Below are positions 16,053-24,661 of a DNA stretch of 29,980 nt, in pieces. Each line of letters opens with the position of its first letter. The first letter of the stretch is position 1. This DNA comes from CAZADA01 sp964526675 (lineage in GTDB: Bacteria; Pseudomonadota; Alphaproteobacteria; Caulobacterales; Maricaulaceae). A program made the position numbers and the translations under genes. The stretch is taken from NCBI GenBank assembly GCA_964526675.1, contig CAZGLY010000038.1:1-29980 (forward strand). Reading direction: 5' to 3'. A model generated the notes under the pieces. It searched no databases and had not been told where the DNA came from. It saw nothing but the letters and a program-made list of their open reading frames with translations.

Positions 16053-16516
16053 AGCCCGGACCCCGTCTCGCTCTGGCCGCGCTTGGCGTCGCGGCCCTCG
16101 CCGGCGCGGCGGCGGCGCAAGACGCGGACACGGAGGGCGCGAGCGCGGCCATTGATGGCGATTGGTCGTTCCAAACCGCCGTCTATGAAGGCGGTTGCCA
16201 GATGTCCGGCTCTATGACGATCGCGTCCGGCGCCGTCGCCGGCATTTATGAGGGCGTGCTCTACACGCTCGAGCGGTGCGAGCACTATCCGGAGGATTTT
16301 CCTGGCTTTCGCACCGAACAACGCGTGCGCTTGTCGCGGCAAGGCGCGGACGTCGCGATCAAAGCCACGATCGTGTCGGTGGATCCGGACCTGGGCAATT
16401 ATTGGCCGGACGACTTTGTCGTCACCGTCAAGCACAGCGCGTTGATGGAGGGCGAGCTGCGTTCGGCGGATGTCGCGCCCGTGCGTTTCACCCGCGGCGA
16501 CGCGGCCACGTCCTGA
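16049..16516 (+). CDS. Exported protein of unknown function, tandem paralogue
   Basis: 155 aa from the ATG overlapping the previous stop. A signal peptide (MKPGPRLALAALGVAAL, cleavage likely AAA-QD) is clear. Alignment with its neighbour is visible by eye: DGDWSFQTA against TGWWSFRTA near the start, NYWPDDFVV against NYYRDNFVL late, and SADVAPVRFTR against SLSIVPVRFWR at the end. It has only two Cys in the mature part (GGCQM, ERCEH). Probably a small beta-sheet periplasmic protein, fold inferred. It is followed seven bases later by nadB. Function unknown. Confidence 0.85.
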   Translation: MKPGPRLALAALGVAALAGAAAAQDADTEGASAAIDGDWSFQTAVYEGGCQMSGSMTIASGAVAGIYEGVLYTLERCEHYPEDFPGFRTEQRVRLSRQGADVAIKATIVSVDPDLGNYWPDDFVVTVKHSALMEGELRSADVAPVRFTRGDAATS

Positions 16517-16523
16517 CCACGCC

Positions 16524-18122
16524 ATGACGCCAGGCTCCTTCGACGGCCCGCTTCCCGACGACGCGGACGTGCTGGTGCTCGGCGCCGGGTTGGCGGGACT
16601 GTATCTGGCGCTGATGCTCGCGCCGCGTCGGCGCTGCGTGGTCGTCGCGCCGCAAGGACCCGGGGAAGGCGGCTCCAGCGGCTGGGCGCAGGGGGGCGTG
16701 GCCGCCGCGCTTGGCCCCGACGACAGCCCGGAACTCCACGCTCAGGACACCATCGCCGTGGGCGGCGGCCTGGTGGACCCAACCGTGGCTCGGATCCTCG
16801 CGGAAGAAGGGCCGGATCGCGTTCGGCATTTGGAGACGATCTTAGACCGGCACAGCGAGGTCGGCTTCGATCGAACCCCCGAGGGGCGCTTCCACCTCAG
16901 TCTCGAAGCCGCGCACAGCCGGGCCCGCGTCGCGCGGGTGACCGGCGATCAGGCGGGCAAAACGATCACCAGCGCTGTCGCCCGCGCCGCCCGCGCGCAG
17001 CCGGGCGTCACCCTCCGCGCGGGCTGGACCGCCGACGCGCTGATCCCCGGACAGGACGGACCCGTCCTGGGCGCCGCGTTCCGGGATCGCGTGGGGCGGC
17101 GAGGCGTTGTGCGCGCTCGTGAGACAGTCCTGGCGGTCGGCGGCGTCGGCGGGCTCTACGCGGTCACCACCGCGCCGAAGACCGCCCAAGGCTGGGGCCT
17201 GGCGTTGGGCGGGGCCGTTGGCGCGGTGATCGCGGATCCGGAGTTTGTTCAGTTCCATCCCACGGCGTTGGATGTGGGCCTTGACCCCGCGCCGCTGGCG
17301 ACGGAGGCCCTGCGCGGCGACGGCGCGGTCTTAGTGGACGCGGCCGGCGTCGCACTCATCGACCCTCTCGCTCCACGGGACGCCGTTGCGCGCGCGGTCC
17401 ACGCCGCACGCCTGGACGGACGCGGCGCTTTCTTGGACGCGCGCGACGCGATCGGCTCGACGTTTCCTGAACGGTTTCCGACGGTCTTCGCGGCCTGCCA
17501 AAGAGCTGGGCTGGATCCTCGGACGACCCCGCTGCCCGTCGCCCCCGCGGCCCACTATCACATGGGCGGCGTCGCCACCGACACGCATGGCCGCACCAGC
17601 GTGCGCGGGCTCTGGGCCGTGGGCGAAGCCGCCGGCGCGGGAGCCCATGGCGCGAACCGTTTGGCGTCGAACTCCCTCCTGGAGGCAGTCGTGTTTGCGC
17701 GTCGCGCGGCGGACGCCCTTGCCGAAACGCCGACACCACCGTCGGAGGCTCCCGCGCGCGCGCCCGCGCCGCCGCCCACGCTTTCGGCCGAAGCCAACAC
17801 ACGTCTGCGCAACGCCATGGCGCGGGACGCCGGGGTGGTGCGCAACGCGCCCGGTTTGACCCGCTTATTGCGCGCAATCGACACGCTGGAGGCCGAGGCG
17901 GCGGACCATCTCACACAGTCCGAGCCGTCAGCATCGCCCTTGGCCCTCGTCGCCGCACGCCTGATCGCGACCGCGGCCCTCAATCGCCGCGAGAGCCGCG
18001 GCGCGCACTGGCGCAGTGATTTCCCGCACGCGAGCGCGTCCGCGCGCGCGACCCGCTGCACGCTTTCCGATGTCAACCAGCGCAGCACCGCCGCCTCACC
18101 CCCAGCCCCCGCCACGCCATGA
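16524..18122 (+). CDS. nadB: L-aspartate oxidase NadB
   Basis: 532 aa. NadB oxidises L-aspartate to iminoaspartate with FAD, the first step of de novo NAD synthesis. The FAD-binding Rossmann motif is VLVLGAGLAGLYLAL. Other blocks are GSSGWAQGGVAAALGPDDSP, FQFHPTALD-type EFVQFHPTALDVG, AAHYHMGGVATDTHGRTSV and LWAVGEAAGAGAHGANRLA, SNSLLEAVVFA. The start is ATG 16524. The stop overlaps the nadC start (ATGA). The C-terminal helical domain is Ala/Arg-rich and slightly shortened. It is the third enzyme gene block of the cluster and should pass unstable iminoaspartate to NadA. Confidence 0.96.
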   Translation: MTPGSFDGPLPDDADVLVLGAGLAGLYLALMLAPRRRCVVVAPQGPGEGGSSGWAQGGVAAALGPDDSPELHAQDTIAVGGGLVDPTVARILAEEGPDRVRHLETILDRHSEVGFDRTPEGRFHLSLEAAHSRARVARVTGDQAGKTITSAVARAARAQPGVTLRAGWTADALIPGQDGPVLGAAFRDRVGRRGVVRARETVLAVGGVGGLYAVTTAPKTAQGWGLALGGAVGAVIADPEFVQFHPTALDVGLDPAPLATEALRGDGAVLVDAAGVALIDPLAPRDAVARAVHAARLDGRGAFLDARDAIGSTFPERFPTVFAACQRAGLDPRTTPLPVAPAAHYHMGGVATDTHGRTSVRGLWAVGEAAGAGAHGANRLASNSLLEAVVFARRAADALAETPTPPSEAPARAPAPPPTLSAEANTRLRNAMARDAGVVRNAPGLTRLLRAIDTLEAEAADHLTQSEPSASPLALVAARLIATAALNRRESRGAHWRSDFPHASASARATRCTLSDVNQRSTAASPPAPATP

Positions 18123-19000
18123 CGTCGCCGCGCAAACACGCCCCGAAAGTCGACCATCTCACGCCGCCGCCGACCCACGTGATCGCCGAGGCCGCCGCCC
18201 GCGCGTTGGCGGAGGATCTGGGCGCGCTGGGCGACGTCACCAGCGCCGCGGCGGTGCCGGAAAGCGCCGAGCTGAGGGCCGCCATTGTCACGCGCGCGCG
18301 CGGCCGAGTGGCCGGCCTGCCCCTGGTGCGCGAGACCCTGGCTCAAGTGGACCCGGCCATTGCGCTGGAGATCTTCGCGCCGGATGGAGCGGATGTCGGT
18401 CCGCTCGATGTGATCGCACAGCTGCACGGACCAGCACGGTCCGTGTTGGCGGCGGAGCGCGCGGCGCTGAACTTTCTCGGCCGGTTGTGCGGCGTCGCCA
18501 CCATGACCGCCGCCTACGTCGCCGCGGCTGAAAGCGCGCTGGCCCGCATTGTCGGCACCCGCAAGACGACGCCCGGCCTGCGCGCGCTCGAGCACTACGC
18601 CATCCGCGCCGGCGGCGGGGGCCAACACCGGGCCAGTCTGAGCGACGCGATCCTGATTAAGGACAACCACATCGCGGCCGCGGGAGGGCTCGATGCGGCC
18701 CTTCTGGCGGTGCGCGGCCGCGCCGGCCACATGCTCCACGTCTCGGTCGAGGTGGACACGCTGAAACAGCTCGAGATCGCCCTGCGCTACACGCCCGACG
18801 TGATCTTGCTCGACAATTTCTCGCTCGCCGACCTGACAAAGGCGGTGCGCATGGTCGGCGGGCGATGCGTGCTGGAAGCCTCCGGCGGGGTGACGCTCGA
18901 CACGGTGCGGGCGTACGCGGAAACCGGCGTGGACGTGATCTCGGTCGGCGCCCTCACCCATTCCGCGCCGGTGTTGGACGTGGGTCTGGACGCTTACTGA
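18119..19000 (+). CDS. nadC: Nicotinate-nucleotide pyrophosphorylase (carboxylating) NadC
   Basis: 293 aa, normal length. NadC (quinolinate phosphoribosyltransferase) turns quinolinate and PRPP into nicotinate mononucleotide, CO2 and pyrophosphate. Visible blocks are ALAEDLGALGDVTSAA, ERAALNFLGRLCGVAT, IVGTRKTTPGLRALEHYAIR, AGGGGQHRASLSDAILIKDN and LLDNFSLADLTKAV, and the end GVDVISVGALTHSAPVLDVG. It is translationally coupled to nadB through an ATGA overlap and closes the nadA-x-x-nadB-nadC cluster. Confidence 0.97.
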   Translation: MTSPRKHAPKVDHLTPPPTHVIAEAAARALAEDLGALGDVTSAAAVPESAELRAAIVTRARGRVAGLPLVRETLAQVDPAIALEIFAPDGADVGPLDVIAQLHGPARSVLAAERAALNFLGRLCGVATMTAAYVAAAESALARIVGTRKTTPGLRALEHYAIRAGGGGQHRASLSDAILIKDNHIAAAGGLDAALLAVRGRAGHMLHVSVEVDTLKQLEIALRYTPDVILLDNFSLADLTKAVRMVGGRCVLEASGGVTLDTVRAYAETGVDVISVGALTHSAPVLDVGLDAY

Positions 19001-19096
19001 GCGGGTCGCGCGCACTTTGTCCCATCGCGCCAGCGCGCCGGGCTCCGCTAGAACCCTCGTTATCCGGCGACGCCGCGCTGTCGGACAGGGCCTCCC

Positions 19097-19690
19097 ATGA
19101 CGATCAACAGTTTCGAGCGATGGATTTTCCGCACGACGCGCTTGTCCACCCTGGTGGCCGTGCTGGCCTCCTGGATCGGCGCCGTCATGATGTTCGTGCT
19201 GGGCGTGGCCCACACCTATGACGGCTTCGCGGCGCTGATGTTTGAGGATCCGACGCTGTACGGAGATTTGCCGCGCGGCGACGCCACGGTGGTGCATTTG
19301 ATCGGGGCGTTGGACCGGTTTCTGATTGCGGTGGTGCTGCTTTACTTCGGCTACGGGCTCTATGGCCTGTTTGTGCGGCCGGACCGCGCGCCGCGCGACC
19401 TCGGCCTTCCGGATTGGCTGCATGTGGAGAGCATCGGGGAACTTAAGCAGACGCTCGCGGAGGTGATTATCGTCATCCTCTTTGTCTTGTTCTTGCGCGT
19501 CGCCCTCGAGACCTTCCACGCGGATTGGCTGTCCCTCACGCTCGCCGGCGTGGCTCAAATCCTCTTGCTGCCGGTGTCGATCGTGCTCCTGGCGGGCGCG
19601 CTGCGCCTGGCGGAGCTGCACCCCAAAGCGCGGCTCCGGTCTCGCTCCCATCGCAGCGGCGACGCCGCACCCCGTTCTCCGGCGGAGTGA
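19097..19690 (+). CDS. UPF0114 (YqhA-like) inner-membrane protein
   Basis: 197 aa. Four hydrophobic segments are visible (about residues 16-38, 72-95, 118-138 and 142-170). The family signature SIGELKQTLAEVIIVILFVLFL is in the third. E. coli YqhA (164 aa) is the best known relative and its function is not established. The last 25 residues are a basic, Ser/Arg-rich cytoplasmic tail. It stands alone, 96 bases after nadC and convergent with the SDR gene, so link to NAD metabolism is not implied. Confidence 0.88.
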   Translation: MTINSFERWIFRTTRLSTLVAVLASWIGAVMMFVLGVAHTYDGFAALMFEDPTLYGDLPRGDATVVHLIGALDRFLIAVVLLYFGYGLYGLFVRPDRAPRDLGLPDWLHVESIGELKQTLAEVIIVILFVLFLRVALETFHADWLSLTLAGVAQILLLPVSIVLLAGALRLAELHPKARLRSRSHRSGDAAPRSPAE

Positions 19691-19699
19691 GCGAACCGG

Positions 19700-20707
19700 T
19701 CAGGCCGTCGCCGCCGCACCAAAGATCGCCGCCAGGCCCTCGCGATACGTCGGATAGGCCGGCCGCCATCCCAGCGCCGCCTTGAGCCGAGCGTTGGCGA
19801 TGCGTTTGGGCTCGCCATAGAAACTGCGCGCCATCGGCGAGACGTCCGCCGCGTCAATCGACACGCCCGGCGGCGGCTCCAAACCCAGCAAACGGTACGC
19901 CTCGTCGATGGGGTCTTCCGGCGCGCTCGGCCAATCGTCCGCCACATTGTAGATGGCGCCTGGGGCCGGCCGACGCGCGGACAACGCCAGCGCCCCGGCG
20001 ATGTCGTCGACATGCGCTCGGTTGAAGACCGCGCCAGGCTTGAGGATGCGCCTCTGCGTCCCCGCACGGATGCGCTCAAACACCGATCGCCCTGGCCCGT
20101 AGATGCCTGGCAAACGAAACACATGCGCGGGCGCGTCCAAGGCGAGCCACGCCGCCTCCGCGGCCGCGCGCGCCGCGGCCGGCGCGGGCGTCGGCGGCGC
20201 CGGGGGGCGGGCGAACAACCACCCCCCAGCGCCGGCCGCCAAGACGCGGGGNNNNNNNNNNCACCCCCCGGCGGGGGGGGCCCCCCCCCCCCCCCCCGCC
20301 GCCCCCCGGCCCGCCCGCGCCCGGCCCCGCGGGGATGTCGGCGTCGCCGGGTCGCGCTCGAAACACCACCCGCCAGCGCGGTCGCCATAGACGCTGGTCG
20401 CCGACAGATAGCCCAACCACGCCACGTTCGGCGCGCGCTCCAGAATGGGCCCGACAGCGCGGGCCGCAGGACACCCCTCCGCATCCGCGGGGATCGACAC
20501 CAAGACATGGGTGGCTTCGCGCGCCGCCGCTTCGAGCTCGTCGGACACGGCGACGCCGTCGAACGTGATGAGCCGCACAGCGTCCTCGTCGGGCCGCGGC
20601 GTCCGCGGCGCGCCTCGCGTGGTGCCCGCCGTGCGGTCCGGCCCCAAGGCGCGAACCGCCGCCGCCGCGGTGTAGCCGAACCCGAGACACAACAGCGAGC
20701 CGATCAT
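19700..20707 (-). CDS. NAD(P)-dependent epimerase/SDR-family oxidoreductase (contains assembly gap)
   Basis: 335 aa as written, about 286 after removing a false duplication. The N-terminus MIGSLLCLGFGYTAAAAVRAL carries the nucleotide-binding GFGYTA of YeeZ-like atypical SDRs. SATSVYGDRAGGW holds the usual Ser/Tyr region, and VFRLPGIYGPGRS and GAIYNVADDWPSAPED are typical of extended SDRs. The middle (about residues 130-190) is unreliable: ten Ns at 20252-20261, long C and G runs beside them, and a poor copy of 20329-20398 at 20182-20251. The repeat distance is 147 bases, so frame is kept by chance. An in-frame ATG at 20725 is an alternative start. Substrate unknown. Confidence 0.8.
   Translation of the reverse strand: MIGSLLCLGFGYTAAAAVRALGPDRTAGTTRGAPRTPRPDEDAVRLITFDGVAVSDELEAAAREATHVLVSIPADAEGCPAARAVGPILERAPNVAWLGYLSATSVYGDRAGGWCFERDPATPTSPRGRARAGRGAAGGGGGAPPAGGXXXXPRVLAAGAGGWLFARPPAPPTPAPAAARAAAEAAWLALDAPAHVFRLPGIYGPGRSVFERIRAGTQRRILKPGAVFNRAHVDDIAGALALSARRPAPGAIYNVADDWPSAPEDPIDEAYRLLGLEPPPGVSIDAADVSPMARSFYGEPKRIANARLKAALGWRPAYPTYREGLAAIFGAAATA
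20182..20398. other. Assembly gap with false tandem copy (low-quality contig ends)
   Basis: Ten Ns (20252-20261) are followed by a G run and about 17 Cs. The 68 bases from 20182 align without gaps, at roughly three quarters identity, to those from 20329, 147 bases later. This looks like two error-rich contig ends covering the same locus and not being merged. Confidence 0.85.
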
Positions 20708-20776
20708 TGCGCTGCGCCGCAACACAGCGTACCGTTTTCGTCAATTGGATGTCGGTGCTGCTGGGGGATCGCCGAT

Positions 20777-21544
20777 ATGGGACATGCAATTCGGTTCATG
20801 GTGTCTGGCTCCACTCCCCGCCCGGTGATGCGAACGCTCGTCGCCGCAGCGGCCCTTGTGTGCAGCGCCGCGAACACCGCCAGCGCCCAATCGCTTTATG
20901 AGCTGTCTCAGCCAACGCCGGTTTCGGCGTCACCGCGCGACTGGGACGCCATCGCCCGCGAACGTTACGTGCAATGCCTGCGCTTGGTCGAGAGCGACCC
21001 GACCGAAGCCTATGAAAGCGCGCTCGGCTGGCGCTCGGAGGGCGGCGGCGCGGCGGCGCGTCACTGCATCGCGTCGGCCCTAATCAAGCTCGGCCAGTTC
21101 GCCGAGGGCGCCAGTCGTTTGGAAGCGACGGCCTCCGCGCCCGACGCCGGCGATGAAGTGATCCGCGCGGACCTGCTGGGCCAAGCCGGCGGGGCGTGGC
21201 TGCAAGCCGACGAGCCGGCCGAGGCGGAGCGGGCACTCACGCAAGCTCTGCTGTTGCGTCCCGGGGATCCTGACATTCTGGTCGACCGCGCGATCGCCTA
21301 CGCGGTGCAAGGTCAGTTCCGTTCGGCGGTTGAGGATCTGTCGATCGCCCTGGCGTCGCGGCCCAGCGATCTGGACGCGCTGCGGCTGAGAGCCAACGCC
21401 TGGGCGGAACTCGGACGGTATGAGGACGCCGCGCGGGACGTCGCCCGCGGCCTGGCCTACGCGCCGAACGATCTCGAGCTGCTGTTGGTCCGCGGCCGCG
21501 TCCGCCAAGCGCTTGGCGCCGCGACGCCAGCCGCCATCCGCTGA
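20777..21544 (+). CDS. Exported TPR-repeat protein
   Basis: 255 aa from ATG 20777, which has GGGGGA eight bases upstream; ATG 20828 (MRTLVAAAALVCSAA) is the alternative and either start gives a signal peptide ending ASA-Q. The mature part is alpha-helical. At least three tetratricopeptide repeats are visible from about residue 150: AGGAWLQADEPAEAERALTQ, AIAYAVQGQFRSAVEDLSIA and ANAWAELGRYEDAARDVARG. TPRs mediate protein contacts, so a periplasmic scaffold role is likely. Two Cys (QCLRL, RHCIA) may form a disulfide. It diverges from the SDR gene and converges with queG; no specific function can be given. Confidence 0.85.
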   Translation: MGHAIRFMVSGSTPRPVMRTLVAAAALVCSAANTASAQSLYELSQPTPVSASPRDWDAIARERYVQCLRLVESDPTEAYESALGWRSEGGGAAARHCIASALIKLGQFAEGASRLEATASAPDAGDEVIRADLLGQAGGAWLQADEPAEAERALTQALLLRPGDPDILVDRAIAYAVQGQFRSAVEDLSIALASRPSDLDALRLRANAWAELGRYEDAARDVARGLAYAPNDLELLLVRGRVRQALGAATPAAIR

Positions 21545-21576
21545 ACCGGCGTCAGCAGCCTCCAGGCTCCCTTGCG

Positions 21577-22752
21577 TCACTCACGCCCCGCCATCAAGCG
21601 CAGGCCCGTGTCCCATTCGGCTTGGACGTGCTCCACAGCTTCGCCATGACGCCTGGCCGCCGCGAAACCGGCGAAGCGCTCCCGCGACGCCAAGCGCCAC
21701 ACCGCCCACACCGCCGCGCCCCGCACGACGTCGGATGGATCGTCCAACAAACGCTCCGCCTGCGCGCACAACTCGGGCGAACCCGAATTGCCGATGGCGA
21801 TCAGCACATTGCGCACAAATCGATCGCGGCCCGTGCGCTTGATCGGCGATCCAGCGAACACGGCGCGAAACTCGGCGTCATCAAGCTGAGCAAGCGCCGC
21901 CAACGTGGGCAGGTCTGTCTGCGGTCGCGGATAAAGGGCCGCCTCCCGCGTTGTGGCTGCAAATTTGTTCCAGGGACACACGGCCAGACAATCGTCGCAC
22001 CCATAGACGCGATTGCCCATCGCAACCCGAAACTCCCGGGGGATCGGGCCTTTGTGCTCAATGCTCAGATACGCCAGGCACCGCCGGGCATCGAGTTCAT
22101 ACGGCGCAGGAAACGCATCCGTCGGACACACCGCCAAACAGCGCCGGCACGAGCCGCAATGGTCCGGTTCGGGCGCGCTGGGCGATAAAACGGCGTCGGT
22201 CAGCAACGCGCCCAGAAACAGCCACGACCCAAATGTCCGCGACACCAGATTGGTGTGCTTGCCCCGCCAGCCCAAACCCGCCTGCTCCGCCAGGGGTTTT
22301 TCCATCAACGGCGCGGTGTCGACGAAGACCTTCACGTCCGCGCCGGTGCGATCCGCGAACGCGCGCGCCAAGCGCTTGAGCTTGGCCTTGAGAACGTCGT
22401 GATAATCCGCGCCTTGGGCGTACACGGACACCGCCGCGTGATCGGTGTGGCTCAGCTGTTGAAGCGGGTCACGCGCCGGGCCGTAATTGAGCCCGACCAT
22501 CACCGCCGATGTCGCCGCCGGCCACAACGCCGCCGGGTGGACCCGCCGCGCCAAGGTGTCGGCCATCCACGCCATATCGCCGTGGCGGTCCTTCGCGACA
22601 AAACGCCGCAACTCCCGGTCCGCCGGCGCGGGGCCGCTCCAAAGCGCCTCAACGCGCGCGACGCCGACGACGTCGAGGCCCAGCGTGTCAGCTTCACGCC
22701 TCAAAACGGCGTCCGGCGCATCCTTCGGCCCGGACGTCGCGGCCGCCGTCAT
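21577..22752 (-). CDS. queG: Epoxyqueuosine reductase QueG
   Basis: 391 aa. QueG reduces epoxyqueuosine to queuosine in the wobble position of GUN-decoding tRNAs, using cobalamin and two [4Fe-4S] clusters. Cluster cysteines are C199, C202, C205, C209 (CGSCRRCLAVCP), C225, and C252, C255, C259 (CDDCLAVCPWNKF). The catalytic Asp is D145 in VDTAPLMEKPLAEQAGLGW. The C-terminal part (about 300-391) has HEAT-like helices that bind tRNA. The start is ATG 22752. It lies 68 bases after the GST gene on the same strand, a pairing that suggests one transcript. Confidence 0.96.
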   Translation of the reverse strand: MTAAATSGPKDAPDAVLRREADTLGLDVVGVARVEALWSGPAPADRELRRFVAKDRHGDMAWMADTLARRVHPAALWPAATSAVMVGLNYGPARDPLQQLSHTDHAAVSVYAQGADYHDVLKAKLKRLARAFADRTGADVKVFVDTAPLMEKPLAEQAGLGWRGKHTNLVSRTFGSWLFLGALLTDAVLSPSAPEPDHCGSCRRCLAVCPTDAFPAPYELDARRCLAYLSIEHKGPIPREFRVAMGNRVYGCDDCLAVCPWNKFAATTREAALYPRPQTDLPTLAALAQLDDAEFRAVFAGSPIKRTGRDRFVRNVLIAIGNSGSPELCAQAERLLDDPSDVVRGAAVWAVWRLASRERFAGFAAARRHGEAVEHVQAEWDTGLRLMAGRE

Positions 22753-22820
22753 GTCCGCTCTTCTCCCGTTGGACGCCGCTGGGTGCGCAGTCGCGGCGCA
22801 GGCCTTAGCCAGGGACCACG

Positions 22821-23486
22821 CTAAGCCGCCTCCAACAAAGGCGACACGTCTTCGCGCAGCGCCACCATGGACGGGCGGCGACGCATGCGCTCCCACCACG
22901 CTCGGGCGCCAGGGCTGGAATCCCACGCCGAGACGCCGAGCACGTCGAGACACGACAGATGCCCCGCCGCGGCGATGTCCGCGACCGAAAACTCCGGCCC
23001 GGCCAACCAACCTCGATCCGCAGCCAGATGCCCCACATAGTCCAAATGCCGGGTCAGCGCGGCGCGACCGGCGGCCACACGCGCAGGATCCGGAGCGCCC
23101 TGGCCCGTGAGGCGTTTCTCCACGAGCTCGTAGAGCAGCGTCGCGTTCACTTCGGAATCGTATTTGCGGTCGAACCAATCCGCCAACCGTCGCGCTTCCG
23201 CGCGCGCGGCGGCGTCGCCCGGCAACAGCGGCGGCTCCGGCGAGGTTTCCTCAAAGAACTCCAAGAGGGCCCGCGCGCCGATCACGACGTGCCGGCCGGG
23301 GCGGCCGCCGAGGCTGAGCACAGGCGTTTCGCCAGCGGGGTTTAGCGCCAGGAAATCCTGGCGGCCGTCCCACACCCGCTCCACCCGCAGCCGCAGCCGC
23401 ACGCCCTTTTCCGCCGCCGCAATGCGCGCTTGCCGCGAAAAGGGGTCGAGCACCCAATGGTGCAGCGTTAAACTCGAGTCGCTCAC
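22821..23486 (-). CDS. Glutathione S-transferase family protein
   Basis: 221 aa from GTG 23486 (reads VSDSSLTLHHW). The frame is open further to 23600, but the fold starts here. The N-terminal thioredoxin-like domain shows LDPFSRQARIAAAEKGVRL, FLALNPAGETPVL and GARALLEFFEET. The helical C-terminal domain shows WLAGPEFSVADIAAAGHLSC and ends ARAWWERMRRRPS. SRQ takes the place where many classes have the catalytic Ser/Cys. The likely activity is glutathione conjugation or peroxide reduction, substrate unknown. No good ribosome site precedes the GTG, so the start is uncertain. Confidence 0.87.
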   Translation of the reverse strand: MSDSSLTLHHWVLDPFSRQARIAAAEKGVRLRLRVERVWDGRQDFLALNPAGETPVLSLGGRPGRHVVIGARALLEFFEETSPEPPLLPGDAAARAEARRLADWFDRKYDSEVNATLLYELVEKRLTGQGAPDPARVAAGRAALTRHLDYVGHLAADRGWLAGPEFSVADIAAAGHLSCLDVLGVSAWDSSPGARAWWERMRRRPSMVALREDVSPLLEAA

Positions 23487-23730
23487 GCGCCACTTGCCTG
23501 GGCGCGAGACAGTGAGGCGACCGGGACACGGCGTCGGATCATGGAGATGCCTCCCCCTTCTTTGGTGAGATCGGGTGGCCCAAATGCACCTGATCAGCAA
23601 AGCTCACTTGTCGTGATTCGAGCGCTGGTGTTCATTCCGTCGGCGGCGATCGTTGGCGGTTCTGGGGAAACGGCTCCAGCGAGGCGGTAGGCTGTCGCGT
23701 TGGTGTGTAACTGGGTTTGGGGGCGGGTCC

Positions 23731-24579
23731 GTGGACACCCTACAGCTTGTGCTGCTGTCGCTGATTCAGGGCGCCACCGAGTGGCTGCCCGTCAGCTCCT
23801 CAGCCCATTTGATATTGTTCCCCACTCTGACGGGTTTGCCGGACCAAGGCCCGCTGATCGACGCCATGGCCCATCTGGGCTCGCTGGGCGCGGTTCTGAT
23901 CTATTTCCACCGCGATGTCGGGCGCTGCTTGCAAGGTCTGACGGATTTGGTGTTCGGCTCCGAACGCGATGGAGCCCGCATCACGTTTGAATCCAAATTG
24001 CTGTTGGTCATCGTCATCGCCACGGTGCCGGGGCTGATCCTGGGCTTCGTTTTGGAGCGGATGGAACTGCTGGAGAGCTTGCGCGACGTGCGGGTGATTG
24101 CGGCGTCGACGATTGGGTTTGGCCTGCTTCTGTGGGCCGCCGACAGTTTCAGCCGCAAAACGCGCACCGAACGCAGCCTGACCTTCTTGGACGCCGTGAT
24201 TATCGGCTTGGCCCAAGCCCTGGCGTTCATCCCCGGGACCAGCCGCTCCGGCGTCGCCATGACGGCGGTTCGGGCGTTGGGCTTCCGGCGTGAGGAGGCT
24301 GGTCGGCTCGGCATGCTGGTGGGCGTGCCGCTGATCGGGGCGGTCGGCGCGTACGCGCTGCTCAAGCTCGCGCTCGGCGAGAGCCCGAACGCGATTGCGG
24401 CGGACGGCGCTGAGATCCCGGTGACGTTGTTTGACGGCCTCGTGGTGGCGGTCATGTCATTTCTGGCGGCGTGGGGCTCCGTGGCCGCCCTCATGACCCT
24501 CCTCAACCGGATGAGCTTCTTGCCGTTCGTGATCTACCGCATTGGGCTCGGCGTGTTCTTGTTCATCTTCGCCCTGTGA
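23731..24579 (+). CDS. uppP: Undecaprenyl-diphosphatase UppP (BacA)
   Basis: 282 aa from GTG 23731 (VDTLQLVLLSLIQGATEWLP), the position where the family starts, with a G-rich stretch (GGGGGCGGG) ahead. UppP is an inner-membrane enzyme that dephosphorylates undecaprenyl diphosphate, recycling the lipid carrier for peptidoglycan; extra copies give bacitracin resistance. The two catalytic signatures are present: GATEWLPVSSSAHLIL near residue 14 and PGTSRSGVAMTA in the middle. About seven to eight hydrophobic segments follow the family pattern. The 244 bases between the GST start and this gene hold no other gene I can support. Confidence 0.95.
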   Translation: MDTLQLVLLSLIQGATEWLPVSSSAHLILFPTLTGLPDQGPLIDAMAHLGSLGAVLIYFHRDVGRCLQGLTDLVFGSERDGARITFESKLLLVIVIATVPGLILGFVLERMELLESLRDVRVIAASTIGFGLLLWAADSFSRKTRTERSLTFLDAVIIGLAQALAFIPGTSRSGVAMTAVRALGFRREEAGRLGMLVGVPLIGAVGAYALLKLALGESPNAIAADGAEIPVTLFDGLVVAVMSFLAAWGSVAALMTLLNRMSFLPFVIYRIGLGVFLFIFAL

Positions 24580-24586
24580 GCCAAAC

Positions 24587-24603
24587 GCCGCGCAACGCGC
24601 GGC
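24587..24603. terminator. GC-rich hairpin between convergent genes
   Basis: GCCGCGC and GCGCGGC pair perfectly around AAC, eight bases after the uppP stop. A second stem, GGTCCGC/GCGGGCC (24645-24661) with one wobble, ends at the neighbouring stop codon. No T-tract follows on either strand, so termination strength is uncertain. Confidence 0.4.
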
Positions 24604-24661
24604 TCACCGTCCAAGCGGCTCAGCATCGTGCAGAACGAACTCGGAGGTCCGCCGCGCGGGC

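Noticed and set aside
17558..19651. 697-codon minus-strand frame opposite nadB-nadC-yqhA
   Set aside because: It runs through three convincing plus-strand genes, and its product is low-complexity His/Gln/Arg-rich with no domain.
20262..20297. Long G and C homopolymers as a possible phase-variable tract
   Set aside because: They touch the Ns and a low-identity copy of adjacent sequence, so they are sequencing error, not a contingency locus.
20012..20776. In-frame 5' extension of the TPR gene back to 20012
   Set aside because: It crosses the N gap and lies antisense to the SDR gene; the signal peptide and ribosome site place the start at 20777.
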